From positions 27,949 to 91,948 of the forward strand of contig JAFTXO010000004.1 in NCBI GenBank assembly GCA_017461765.1: 64,000 nucleotides of DNA, written 5' to 3'. This document shows, in pieces, positions 41,194 to 49,552 of the stretch. The notes below the pieces were generated by a model. That model was not told where the DNA came from. It saw only the letters and a program-made list of their open reading frames with translations, and did not search any database. Position numbers and translations under genes: made by a program. Each line of letters begins with the position of its first letter. Within the stretch, counting starts at the first letter, position 1. This DNA comes from Clostridia bacterium. GTDB taxonomy: Bacteria; Bacillota; Clostridia; Oscillospirales; CAG-272.

Positions 41194-41605
41194 TTTCTTC
41201 AAGCTTTTGATTTATTTTATCCAAAGCGCGCTTGTTTATCTTGTCTGCAATAAAATATCCTAGGATACCGCCGAATATAGCAAGTATAAAGCCAAGCACG
41301 ATGCCGATGATTATCGGATTTTTATTATCTGCATTTACATCGATAATTCCAAAAGCAGTAAAAAGGATCAGTAAAACGGCGAACGATGTTAATAGCACGA
41401 TAGCTCGTCTTACCCATAGATATCTTGAAAAAAGCTTGAAATAAGAAACCAAAAACTGAAATCCCGAAACGAATGCTCCCAAGAAGGCACAAGATTGAAT
41501 TACTCTTAAATTGTAAACCGAAGGATCGATAAGACTTAAAAATACCATTACGATAGTTATCGTGCCAATTCCCGATAAAACGGAAGAAATTAAGCTTTTG
41601 TACAT
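41186..41605 (-). CDS. DUF3021-family membrane protein (likely LytTR inhibitor)
   Basis: 139 aa, four membrane segments (about 8-26, 36-57, 68-88, 98-121) and a short charged cytosolic tail (DKINKRALDKINQKLEEN). DUF3021 proteins are typically encoded next to a LytTR regulator and, in the streptococcal HdrRM/BrsRM systems, the membrane protein inhibits the regulator. Here the lytTR gene lies upstream with a 29-aa micro-gene between. The GGGGGTG ribosome site lies in the micro-gene's last codons, so translation is probably coupled. Confidence 0.82.
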   Translation of the reverse strand: MYKSLISSVLSGIGTITIVMVFLSLIDPSVYNLRVIQSCAFLGAFVSGFQFLVSYFKLFSRYLWVRRAIVLLTSFAVLLILFTAFGIIDVNADNKNPIIIGIVLGFILAIFGGILGYFIADKINKRALDKINQKLEENE

Positions 41606-41607
41606 TT

Positions 41608-41697
41608 TTACACCCCCAAGATCTTTTTAAGATCAATAACATATTTTTGATAAACGATCAGCTTTTTATCAGTCGAAGCAGTAGCAAAGATGTTCAT
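41608..41697 (-). CDS. 29-aa micro-gene duplicating the C-terminus of the LytTR protein
   Basis: ATG at 41697 to TAA at 41608. It starts two bases after the lytTR stop with GGAGG upstream, and ends two bases before the DUF3021 ATG. Its residues KLIV-x2-KYVID-x-K-x2-L-x-V align without gaps to the last ~27 residues of the LytTR protein (about 14 identities), and the DNA is recognisably repeated. Either a remnant of a tandem lytTR duplication or a real small peptide carrying part of the LytTR DNA-binding fold. The ribosome site and exact spacing favour translation; function unknown. Confidence 0.6.
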   Translation of the reverse strand: MNIFATASTDKKLIVYQKYVIDLKKILGV

Positions 41698-41698
41698 T

Positions 41699-42136
41699 TT
41701 ATACCTCCAATTTATTCTTGATATCAATAACGTACTTTCGAGAAACGATAAGCTTTTCTTCGTTAAGAAGAGTAGCGACGAGCTTACTGTCCTTTGTAAG
41801 CTTTATGCTTCGCAGCTTTTTAAGATTTGCGATTACTGTTTTTGATATCCTTGAAAAATAGCTGTTCTTTAAATTTTCTTCAATACTTATAAGCCTTGTT
41901 TTACATTCATAGGTGGCGTTATTTGTGTAAAAGAAGGTCTTTTTATCTACTGATTCAAAATAGAGAATATCCTTCATCGGAACGAAAAATATCTCCCCGT
42001 TTGTTTTTCCTGCAAAGGTATGGTCAGAAAGACCTAAATTTGAAATTATTTCTTCAAGCTCAACACTCATTTTTGCGCAGGTTATGTGTATCTGCGTTTC
42101 TGTAACGGAGCTGTCCTGTGTCACCGTGATCTTCAT
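41699..42136 (-). CDS. LytTR-domain transcriptional regulator
   Basis: 145 aa. Residues 1-45 are a small N-terminal region; the LytTR DNA-binding domain (about 48-145) has FFVPMKDILYFESVDKKT, ECKTRLISIEENL and the FSRISKTVIANLKKLRSI core. There is no response-receiver domain, so it is of the membrane-inhibited kind rather than a two-component regulator. LytTR proteins bind spaced direct repeats, often in their own promoter. The ATG at 42136 has a GGGGGGAT site; the longer frame does not. Starts an operon with the micro-gene, DUF3021 and a membrane protein. Confidence 0.88.
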   Translation of the reverse strand: MKITVTQDSSVTETQIHITCAKMSVELEEIISNLGLSDHTFAGKTNGEIFFVPMKDILYFESVDKKTFFYTNNATYECKTRLISIEENLKNSYFSRISKTVIANLKKLRSIKLTKDSKLVATLLNEEKLIVSRKYVIDIKNKLEV

Positions 42137-42157
42137 TTTATCCCCCCCTGTGCTCTT

Positions 42158-42186
42158 AGTATATATCACTCCTGAAGATAAATCAA
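42158..42186 (-). promoter_or_regulatory. Promoter of the LytTR cassette
   Basis: Minus strand: TTGATT (42186-42181), 17-bp spacer, TATACT (42163-42158). An inverted repeat TGCTCTT/AAGAGCA (42151-42157 with 42185-42191) brackets the promoter and could be an autoregulatory site. Confidence 0.7.
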
Positions 42187-42229
42187 GAGCACTGATACCA
42201 AGATGCGATTTTTAAGCACCGAAATACAA

Positions 42230-42268
42230 AAAGCACCTATAAAATGCTGAAAAACATATAGGTGCTTT
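42230..42268 (-). terminator. Terminator of the amidotransferase-GH92-flavin reductase operon
   Basis: 11-bp stem (42230-42240 with 42258-42268), 17-base loop, T run on the minus strand after the flavin reductase gene. Confidence 0.82.
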
Positions 42269-42273
42269 GATCG

Positions 42274-42831
42274 TTATTTTATCTTTTTTCCGTCAGAAAA
42301 CGCTTTGCCGACTTTTTTACCGAGCGCGATATAATCGTGATTTGCGGGATCGTATGTTATAGGCGAAAACTTTGAAAGATCTATTTTCCCGTCAGTGAGA
42401 ATTCTTTCATCGGCGCAAACATTTACGATCCTTCCGACAAGACGGCAGCTTTCGCTATCGTATGAAATAAGCTCACACTCAAGCGCAAACGGAAGCTCAT
42501 CAAATAAGGGTGCATTTACAAAATCACTTTTTACAGGAGTCCAGCCGCATTTTTCAATCTTGTTTGGAACTGAATTCCCTGAAGCTATACCAACATAATC
42601 GGCAGATATAACATTGCTTTGATCGGCAACACTTACAGAAAACGCCTTGGTTTTTAAAATATTTTCTGTTGTTTTGTGATCCTCGGAAACGCATATCGAT
42701 ATCTCCGTTTCCTCCGAAATTCCGCCCCAAGCGGCATTCATAGCATTCGCCTTGCCGTTTTCATCATACGAGCCGATTATCAAAACGGGCATCGGATAAA
42801 GCATTGGCTTAGCGCCAAAATTTTTTCTCAT
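42274..42831 (-). CDS. Flavin reductase-like (FMN-binding) domain protein
   Basis: 185 aa. Split-barrel flavoprotein of the flavin reductase/flavoredoxin group: N-terminal PVLIIGSYDENGKANAMNAAW, CVSEDHKTTENI and FSVSVADQSN follow the family pattern, with a His near the C-terminus in DPANHDYIALGKKVG. Likely binds FMN and transfers electrons; the acceptor is unknown. It is the last gene of a four-gene minus-strand operon, 17 bases after the GH92 gene, although the link to glycan breakdown is not obvious. Confidence 0.82.
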   Translation of the reverse strand: MRKNFGAKPMLYPMPVLIIGSYDENGKANAMNAAWGGISEETEISICVSEDHKTTENILKTKAFSVSVADQSNVISADYVGIASGNSVPNKIEKCGWTPVKSDFVNAPLFDELPFALECELISYDSESCRLVGRIVNVCADERILTDGKIDLSKFSPITYDPANHDYIALGKKVGKAFSDGKKIK

Positions 42832-42848
42832 AATTATCTCCTTAAAAA

Positions 42849-45044
42849 TTATTTTTCAAGCTCAAATTCCAAAATACCGCCACTCGTTATCTCCTCGTAG
42901 GTAAGATAGTAACGGTCGAGCAAATTTCCGTTCAAGCGAATGCTTTTTATATACGGAAACTGATTTGGGCTCTTGTCGCATTTTATTTCAAATTCATTTG
43001 ATATATTGCACGGGTGATATTTATTATTAAGCCTTATTTTTGCATTTTGGAAGAGGGGAGTGTTGATAAAATACCTTTTATCGCACATACATACCTGCGC
43101 AAAGCCAAGAGCGGAGAGCACGTACCAAGCGGATAGCTGACCAACGTCCTCGTTGCCGCAAAAGCCGAAAGCGCCCAATCGGTAAGCTTCCTTTTGAACT
43201 CGTCTTGTCCAATATTGAGTACGCCTTGGCAATCCTAAAATGTTAAAATAATGCGTTATATTGTGACACGGCTCATTTGAATGATTGTAATTTTCGTTCC
43301 AAAGCGCACTAAGATCAGCGCCCTCGAATAATCTTTCAAGCAGCGTAATAGTTCTTTCCTTTCCAAAAAGAGAGCTTAATCCCTCGACATCGTACGGAAC
43401 GAACCATGATTGCTGAAAAATATTACTTTCAACACAACCGAGCGAGCTGTATTCGTCATCAACGGGTATAAAATTTCCGTTTTCGTCTCTTGATCCCATA
43501 AAGCCCGTATCTTTGTTGAAATTATTCGCGTAGGTTTTCGTACGTGCCAGGAAGTGTGCGTAATCTTCGTTTTTGTCAAGCTTTTTTGCAAAGCAAGCCA
43601 TGGCATAGTCAGCCATAAGATATTCAAGTGTGTCGCTAAGACTCCTTGGTACATAAGCACCGTTTTTATATTGCTCGCATTTCGGACGAATAGATATAAA
43701 AGGCTTTTTTTCAAGCTCATCCATTGAAAGACTTGATGCAAGCGCTATATCATAAGCCTTTTTAGTGTCAAAATTGCAAATTCCCTTAACATACGCATCA
43801 GCGATGACTATAAGTCCCGGATCACCGACCATACAGTGTGAATCTATCCCCATCAGTTCCCATCTTGGAAAAGAGCTGTTCTTCGCCAAAGCAATATTCA
43901 AAAGTGTATTTGCTTCATCATTTACGGACACAGGGTCGATCAAAGTAAGAAGCGGAAATTCGCTTCTGTACACGTCCCAACCGCTGAACATAGTGCGGTG
44001 AGTGTATGCGGCGCTTCGTATGTTTCCGTTTGGATCGACGTATCTTCCGTCAACATCGACCATAGTGCGCGGGTCAAGCAAGGCGTGATACAGACAGGTG
44101 TGAAAAATAGTAAGATCGGTGCTGTCATCTCCTTCAACGCAAACACATCCCAAGGCTTTTTCCCAAGCATCATCGCATTTTTTTAGTATATCATCAAAAT
44201 TAAAATGGGGGCACTCAGTGTCAAGATTCCTTTTTGCCCCTTCAAGATCAACATAGGAAATACCGCATCTTATAAGTATTTTTTCATTTTCTTCCGTATC
44301 GAAATCAAGAAGCAGATGAATATCCTCACCCTGTATCTCATTTATCCCGCAAGAAAGAAATTTTTCGTTTTCAAAAAAGCGTGTGCTTTTAAAGGGCATT
44401 GAAGCCTCAATACAGAAAAACAGCTTGTAGCCGATACCACCTGCACCCCGTCCAAATCCGCCACCCTGTGGCGTGCAAACAATATATCCTTCAATGCAAT
44501 TTCCGTTTATTTTTATGCTTTGAAGATCGGAATGTCCTGCTATTCTGCGTGAAAAATTAAAAATCACACCGCTTTTATCACTCTTCGGAAAGGTGAAACG
44601 CAAAATACCCGTATGCAAGGAAACCGTGGCCTCACAAAAAATATTATATCTGTCAAGCATAACGGAGTAATATCCCGCTTTTGCGATCTCTTTTTCATGT
44701 GAAAAATAAGATCTCCAGCCGATCTTACCCTTTGTAAAAGGGACTTCCTGATTGGTTCCGCTTCGAAGATCGGTGTCTCCTACAACGGGCATTATCTGTA
44801 AATTTCCAAGGTCGCCGTACCAGCCGATACCGCTCATGTGATTAAAGCTAAAGCCCTCTATCGTGCTTTGACAGTAGTTGTAGCCCGTGCCGTTGTCACC
44901 GCTTGTTGTGGTATCGGGAGAGAGCTGAACCATACCAAAAGGATAACACGCTCCGGGGTGTGTCTTTCCACCGCCGTGCATGCTCGTTTCCTGCTCGTCG
45001 CCCACAGTGCCTATCATGGGATCGATAAATTCTGTTTTTTTCAT
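42849..45044 (-). CDS. GH92 alpha-mannosidase
   Basis: Ca-dependent inverting exo-alpha-mannosidase family, 731 aa. Visible GH92 features: N-terminal TSMHGGGKTHPGACYPFGM, NHMSGIGWYGDLG, SGWDVYR, MVGDPG and the C-terminal GNEDVGQLSAWYVLSALGF. It lacks a signal peptide, unlike many gut Bacteroidetes GH92s, so it acts inside the cell. Most characterised members cut alpha-1,2-, 1,3- or 1,4-mannose from N-glycans or yeast mannan. Third gene of the operon, 24 bases after the serine hydrolase. Confidence 0.92.
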   Translation of the reverse strand: MKKTEFIDPMIGTVGDEQETSMHGGGKTHPGACYPFGMVQLSPDTTTSGDNGTGYNYCQSTIEGFSFNHMSGIGWYGDLGNLQIMPVVGDTDLRSGTNQEVPFTKGKIGWRSYFSHEKEIAKAGYYSVMLDRYNIFCEATVSLHTGILRFTFPKSDKSGVIFNFSRRIAGHSDLQSIKINGNCIEGYIVCTPQGGGFGRGAGGIGYKLFFCIEASMPFKSTRFFENEKFLSCGINEIQGEDIHLLLDFDTEENEKILIRCGISYVDLEGAKRNLDTECPHFNFDDILKKCDDAWEKALGCVCVEGDDSTDLTIFHTCLYHALLDPRTMVDVDGRYVDPNGNIRSAAYTHRTMFSGWDVYRSEFPLLTLIDPVSVNDEANTLLNIALAKNSSFPRWELMGIDSHCMVGDPGLIVIADAYVKGICNFDTKKAYDIALASSLSMDELEKKPFISIRPKCEQYKNGAYVPRSLSDTLEYLMADYAMACFAKKLDKNEDYAHFLARTKTYANNFNKDTGFMGSRDENGNFIPVDDEYSSLGCVESNIFQQSWFVPYDVEGLSSLFGKERTITLLERLFEGADLSALWNENYNHSNEPCHNITHYFNILGLPRRTQYWTRRVQKEAYRLGAFGFCGNEDVGQLSAWYVLSALGFAQVCMCDKRYFINTPLFQNAKIRLNNKYHPCNISNEFEIKCDKSPNQFPYIKSIRLNGNLLDRYYLTYEEITSGGILEFELEK

Positions 45045-45068
45045 AATATCCCTAACATAAATGAAACT

Positions 45069-46550
45069 TTATTTTTTCTTGTGCGCGATAGCTTGTCCTT
45101 GGTAGTTCCAAAGGAAATCCTCTGCGCTCTTAACCGCGCATACAGTTGCCTCATCACCGTTAAAGGCGAATGTGAGCGAGGTATTGCCGAAATATCTGTC
45201 GATTATCTGCGCAAATATCATGATCTTATTATCCTGAAGCCATGCAAAAGATACTGCATCGCGATAGCGCGAGCCGTCAGTCGTTCGCTCAGCCCCGACA
45301 TTCTGCGAATATCCAAGCTCAGGGAAAAGACCGAAGCGGTTGCGATTTACATAGAAGGGAAGAGTCATTTCTCCGTTGTTATTAGTATAAAGAAGCTCGC
45401 CTGCATCGCTTCCCTCAAAACAGAATGAGAACTCCTTAAGACCGAGCTCGTTTTCGTCACAAATGAATTTTACTCCGTCAAGCTCGCATCTCATGTGTGA
45501 GTCGCACAAGCCCTTTACCGCAAAAAGCTCAAGACCCTGTGTCGATAAAGTAAGCTTTTTATAAGCACCGTTATCGGGCTTTAGGGGGGCGGATTGCATA
45601 TTTGATGCAATAAGATCAATAAAGCTTGACATTATATAGTCTCTTGAAAACGATGAGCCTTGGTTGTCAGCGGTACATACAAAAATAAGATCAAGCTCGG
45701 GCAGGCAAACAGTAAGCTGATCTCCCATTCCCACAAATGCGAAGCCGTTCATCTCGGTACGCCAGATCTGATATCCGTAGCCGTGAGTGAACAGTCCGCC
45801 GTGAGCATTTTCAGAGTTGTCAACAAGCTTCGAGGTGGCTGTACGTAGGTATTCCTCGCTGAGAAGGCGTTTTCCGTTCCATTCGCCGTAATTCATTACA
45901 AATCGTCCGAATGAAGCCATGTCGCGAGGAGTGCATATAAGCGCCGAATCTCCCCAGGAGTCGCCGTTTCTGGTTGAAAGGATAGAAGCATTTTTAAATG
46001 TTCCGAGATGTGTAAATATCTTTTCATTAAGGTAATCGAAAAGCTTTTTGCCACAGAGCTTTTCAACAAGAGCACAAAGCACCTGTGAGCCTGAACTGTC
46101 GTAATCCCATACAGTGCCCGACGGACGGAGAGGATAATTTCTGTTGAAATAAAGGTGTGTTCTGTCGGGGTCGTTTGAGTAGAACCATACCTCGCAAGCA
46201 CCGACGGTCGTCATCGTGAGCATTTCTCTTACAGTCTGTTCCTTTAATGATCGGGGCAGAGGAGTGTCGATCTTTTCAGGAAAATGATCTGCGATCTTAT
46301 CATCCAAGGATAGCTTGCCTTCATCAAGCAACAGTCCTATTGCCACTGAAACATAGCTTTTTGTTTCAGAATACATTCTATGAAGAAAATCCTTGTCAAA
46401 CGGCTTCCAGTAATATTCTCCGAAAAGCTTGTCTCCTTTCATAAAAAGAACGCTGTGCATATGTATGCGTCTTCTTTCAAGAGCAGAAATAAACTCGTTT
46501 ACATAATTAGAAGAAACGCCCGCTTCCTCCGGTGTTATCTTTTCAAACAT
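45069..46550 (-). CDS. Beta-lactamase-like serine hydrolase (class C / PBP4* type)
   Basis: 493 aa, no signal peptide. The SxxK nucleophile motif is SETK (Ser61-Lys64), and the second motif Tyr-x-Ser/Asn is YDSSGSQV (Tyr150). The third motif probably lies in GGLFTHGYGYQIW. The last ~150 residues form an extra domain seen in large esterase/peptidase members. Members cleave esters, D-peptides or amides, so the substrate is open. The start overlaps the end of the amidotransferase gene by 8 bases; the GH92 gene follows. Confidence 0.85.
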   Translation of the reverse strand: MFEKITPEEAGVSSNYVNEFISALERRRIHMHSVLFMKGDKLFGEYYWKPFDKDFLHRMYSETKSYVSVAIGLLLDEGKLSLDDKIADHFPEKIDTPLPRSLKEQTVREMLTMTTVGACEVWFYSNDPDRTHLYFNRNYPLRPSGTVWDYDSSGSQVLCALVEKLCGKKLFDYLNEKIFTHLGTFKNASILSTRNGDSWGDSALICTPRDMASFGRFVMNYGEWNGKRLLSEEYLRTATSKLVDNSENAHGGLFTHGYGYQIWRTEMNGFAFVGMGDQLTVCLPELDLIFVCTADNQGSSFSRDYIMSSFIDLIASNMQSAPLKPDNGAYKKLTLSTQGLELFAVKGLCDSHMRCELDGVKFICDENELGLKEFSFCFEGSDAGELLYTNNNGEMTLPFYVNRNRFGLFPELGYSQNVGAERTTDGSRYRDAVSFAWLQDNKIMIFAQIIDRYFGNTSLTFAFNGDEATVCAVKSAEDFLWNYQGQAIAHKKK

Positions 46551-47223
46551 TATAAAACCCTCTTTCCTTTATGCTTTTGCATAAGCTTATAAAATATTTA
46601 AATAATTCAAGACCGTCAACTGTGTCGCTTCGTTTTAATTTAAGACACATTCGCTCCGGATGAAACTGTACGCCAAGATAAGGCTTTGATATATGCTCGA
46701 AGGCTTCTATCGTTTTGCCTTGATCGGAAAATAACGTCGCACTAAGCCCCTCTCCTAAAGTTTTAATGGCTTGATGGTGAGCGCTATTGACATAGAATCG
46801 CTCTCCGTATAGCTTTTCAAGAACAGAGCCGCTCTTAGCATACACCTCGTGCGTAAGATCGTAGCCTGCTCCCGATGAATGATCCTTTGCATTCGAAAGA
46901 TCCTGAATAAGTGTTCCGCCAAGAGCAACATTCAAAAGCTGATGACCGCGGCAAATTCCCAAAATAGGCTTGCCCGTTTTCAAAAACTTCTTCAAAAGAG
47001 TAAATTCAGCAGCGTCACGCTCTATATCAAAATTTCGGCTTCCGTTTATTTCAGCATTATAATATGACGGCTGAATATCGTTTCCGCCACAAAGAATAAG
47101 TCCGTCGTAATCGGTATTGTCATTTGGTAAGTATTGTACATTTGCAATAGCGCCGCACTCTGTTACTGCGTTTACGTAATTTTCATATTTGCTGTTTGCC
47201 GCAAGAAGAATTTTTATTTTCAT
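46543..47223 (-). CDS. Class I glutamine amidotransferase-like / gamma-glutamyl hydrolase (C26)
   Basis: 226 aa. The nucleophile is Cys91 in GICRGHQLLN, the oxyanion-strand glycines are in LILCGGNDI, and the catalytic His-Glu pair is in GVQFHPERM. This matches the PuuD/gamma-glutamyl-GABA hydrolase group. The ATG at 47223 has a GAGGG site; a longer frame would extend over the promoter. First gene of the operon with serine hydrolase, GH92 and flavin reductase. What gamma-glutamyl compound it would open here is unknown. Confidence 0.85.
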   Translation of the reverse strand: MKIKILLAANSKYENYVNAVTECGAIANVQYLPNDNTDYDGLILCGGNDIQPSYYNAEINGSRNFDIERDAAEFTLLKKFLKTGKPILGICRGHQLLNVALGGTLIQDLSNAKDHSSGAGYDLTHEVYAKSGSVLEKLYGERFYVNSAHHQAIKTLGEGLSATLFSDQGKTIEAFEHISKPYLGVQFHPERMCLKLKRSDTVDGLELFKYFISLCKSIKERGFYNV

Positions 47224-47293
47224 TTTTCCCTCATGTGCCTCGGATCTTGTATGCTTAAATTTAATGTCGCAATAATGATTAGTATACTCTTTA

Positions 47294-47322
47294 ATTATAA
47301 CATCTTCGCCCAACCATGTCAA
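47294..47322 (-). promoter_or_regulatory. Consensus promoter of the amidotransferase-GH92 operon
   Basis: Minus strand: TTGACA (47322-47317), 17-bp spacer, TATAAT (47299-47294), both perfect. Confidence 0.88.
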
Positions 47323-47428
47323 TTTATTTTCTGAAAACGCATTTGCGAAATATCAACTCAGAGCCGATTGCTTCGCTATGGTTTTTAGCTTTTAAACCGC
47401 AGGTTGATTTTTTTTAACGAACAAGATG

Positions 47429-47457
47429 TTGTTTAAGGCTTATCTGTGTGATATAAT
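47429..47457 (+). promoter_or_regulatory. Promoter of the XRE-TPR regulator
   Basis: TTGTTT (47429-47434), 17-bp spacer ending TGA, TATAAT (47452-47457). Downstream, GTGAT and ATCAC (47471-47475, 47486-47490) flank an AACCGGTT palindrome in the leader, a possible autoregulatory operator. Confidence 0.7.
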
Positions 47458-47513
47458 ATGATTGACAAAAGTGATTGAACCGGTTATCACTCTGTAAAAG
47501 GAGGTTTTATATT

Positions 47514-48527
47514 ATGATCTGTATTGGACAAAAGGTTAAGGAGCTTCGTAAGCGTGAGGGCTTTACGCAAGAGCAGCTTGCGGAAAAGCTGAATGTAACG
47601 CCGCAAACCATATCAAGATGGGAATGCGAAACGGCATATCCCGATATAACGGCAATTCCTATACTTGCGAATATTTTCAATGTTTCCATCGATACTCTTA
47701 TGGGATACGACAAAACTAAAACTGCTGAAAAGGTAGAGAATATCATTCGCAAAGCTGCTCAGCCGTATTTTTGGAGCGATATAGAAAAGTGCGAAAAAAT
47801 ACTTACAGATGCTTTATCGGAGTATCCGGATAACGATATGATTTTGCGTGAGCTTCTATCGTTATATGAATGTCATATGCGAACATATCAGCGCATGGAA
47901 TATGCTAAAAAGGCAAAGTCAGTTGCACGTAAATTGATAGCTGAATCAAACGATGTTTTTGCACTTTGCAGTGCAAAAAGCGATCTTGCTTCCATATATT
48001 TAATGCAGGATAACTACAAGGATGCAAAGGAGCTTATAGACTCGCTTCCTTATATGTATCCGTATCTTTTAAATGACAGAATGCGCATATCCTCGTATAA
48101 TTTAAAGGGAGAGGATAGGCTCAAGGAGGCGAAGGACTGGAAGATCATCGAGTATCAGGAGCTTTTTATTGCCTGTATGATGGAGGGCGAGGGATATTTT
48201 GAAACGGGCAATTATGCAAGCGCCCTAAGGTCCTTTACCGAATGCAAGGATGTTATTGAAAGATTTATGAAAAGTGATAAAATAAGCCCCGAAGCATACA
48301 TTATTTACGGTACGCAAGCAAACCATATGGCTTGCTATTTGCAGATAGCGGGATGCCTTTTGAAATTGGGTAAAAAGGACGAATGTGCAAGTGCTGTAAA
48401 CCGTGCTTATGATATCGTTTCCTTGGCAAACGGCGAGGATTTTATAAAAGACCCCGAACAATTTTTGCAAGAATATCGCAGAATATATAAGGAATTCGGT
48501 CTTGAAAAATACAAGCCTTTTATATAA
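47514..48527 (+). CDS. XRE-family regulator with C-terminal TPR-like region
   Basis: 337 aa. An XRE helix-turn-helix (about residues 3-58: KVKELRKREGFTQEQLAEKL, VTPQTISRWE, YPDITAIPILANIF) followed by a long helical region with TPR-like repeats, for example FETGNYASALRSF and LLKLGKKDECASA. Such proteins often respond to a peptide or a protein partner. The ATG at 47514 follows AAAGGAGG by 8 bases. Divergent from the amidotransferase operon and upstream of the GH43 gene; targets unknown. Confidence 0.85.
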   Translation: MICIGQKVKELRKREGFTQEQLAEKLNVTPQTISRWECETAYPDITAIPILANIFNVSIDTLMGYDKTKTAEKVENIIRKAAQPYFWSDIEKCEKILTDALSEYPDNDMILRELLSLYECHMRTYQRMEYAKKAKSVARKLIAESNDVFALCSAKSDLASIYLMQDNYKDAKELIDSLPYMYPYLLNDRMRISSYNLKGEDRLKEAKDWKIIEYQELFIACMMEGEGYFETGNYASALRSFTECKDVIERFMKSDKISPEAYIIYGTQANHMACYLQIAGCLLKLGKKDECASAVNRAYDIVSLANGEDFIKDPEQFLQEYRRIYKEFGLEKYKPFI

Positions 48528-48580
48528 TAAAAAATCTTATTTGTTTATGCTATACTGAAATAAATATTGTAAAACAGAAC

Positions 48581-48610
48581 TTGATATTGCAATAAAAATA
48601 TTCTTATAAA
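48581..48610 (+). promoter_or_regulatory. Possible promoter of the GH43 gene
   Basis: TTGATA (48581-48586) followed after 18 bp by TATAAA (48605-48610). Weaker than most promoters here. Confidence 0.45.
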
Positions 48611-48654
48611 TACTTACAATACAAAAATTCAAATTTGATGCAAGGAGAAAAGCT

Positions 48655-49515
48655 ATGAAATTTTGTGATATAAATATAAGAGATCCGTTTATTTTGAAGT
48701 ACGACGGAAGGTACTATATGTACGGTACAAGGGCAAAATATACCTGGGGTGACGGTAGGAGCGAGGATTACGGCTTTGACGTATATGTAAGCTCGGATCT
48801 TGAAAGCTGGAGTGAGCCTAAGAGTATTTTCGAATATTATGACGGCTTTTTTGGCGTAAAGGATTTTTGGGCGCCCGAGGTCCATTATTATAACGGAAAA
48901 TTCTATATGTTCGTTACATTTACTCCAAAGGACGGATGCCGCGGAACTGCCGTACTGGTATGTGATACTCCCGACGGAGAATTCAAGGTGCATTCTGACG
49001 GACCGCTTACTCCTTCCGATTGGACGTGCCTTGACGGAACATTTTACGTTGAGGATGAAGAGCCGTATATGATCTTTTGTCATGAATGGACACAGATCGA
49101 AAACGGCAATATTTGCGCGATAAAGCTTTCAAAGGATCTAAAAAAAGCGATATCCGAGCCGATTGTATTATGGCAAGCTGGCGATGCAAGCTGGAAATAC
49201 GACATAAAAGATAACGGCTCGTACGTTACCGACGGACCGTTCCTTGTAAAAAGAGATAAAGAGCTTATAGCTATCTGGTCAAGCTTTTATAAGGGCGAAT
49301 ATTGCGAGGCTATATCCCGTTCCGATAACGGTAAGCTTTTTGGAAAATGGAGCATTGATGATAAGCTCCTTTACGAAAAGGACGGCGGTCACGGAATGAT
49401 ATTTACCGATTATGAAAATAACTCATATTTCATATTCCATACACCAAACGATACTCCGAACGAAAGACCTGCTATGCAAAAAATAAATTTAGACGCTCTT
49501 TTCAACAATAAATAA
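48655..49515 (+). CDS. GH43-family glycoside hydrolase
   Basis: 286 aa, a single five-bladed beta-propeller without signal peptide. The catalytic-base Asp is in INIRDPFILKYDGRYYMYGT at the N-terminus; the segments FWAPEVHYYNGKFYMFVT and LDGTFYVEDEEPYMIFCHEW hold the pKa Asp and acid Glu region, and the final blade includes GGHGMIF. GH43 and related clans act on arabinose or xylose decorations. It has no added carbohydrate-binding module. Follows the XRE gene but has its own weak promoter and strong terminator. Confidence 0.85.
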   Translation: MKFCDINIRDPFILKYDGRYYMYGTRAKYTWGDGRSEDYGFDVYVSSDLESWSEPKSIFEYYDGFFGVKDFWAPEVHYYNGKFYMFVTFTPKDGCRGTAVLVCDTPDGEFKVHSDGPLTPSDWTCLDGTFYVEDEEPYMIFCHEWTQIENGNICAIKLSKDLKKAISEPIVLWQAGDASWKYDIKDNGSYVTDGPFLVKRDKELIAIWSSFYKGEYCEAISRSDNGKLFGKWSIDDKLLYEKDGGHGMIFTDYENNSYFIFHTPNDTPNERPAMQKINLDALFNNK

Positions 49516-49520
49516 AATCA

Positions 49521-49549
49521 AAAGTCTCCGATGGTAAATCGGAGACTTT
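49521..49549. terminator. Bidirectional terminator between GH43 and tspO
   Basis: 12-bp perfect stem (49521-49532 with 49538-49549) with a 5-base loop. Shared by the convergent GH43 and tspO genes. Confidence 0.9.
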
Positions 49550-49552
49550 CAT

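Noticed and set aside
40684-42136. Two-component system
   Set aside because: The LytTR protein has no receiver domain and no histidine kinase is present; the DUF3021 membrane partner fits an inhibitor-type system instead.
45069-46550. True beta-lactamase giving antibiotic resistance
   Set aside because: No signal peptide, a non-resistance operon context and a long extra C-terminal domain; the SxxK/YxS motifs are shared by many esterases and peptidases.
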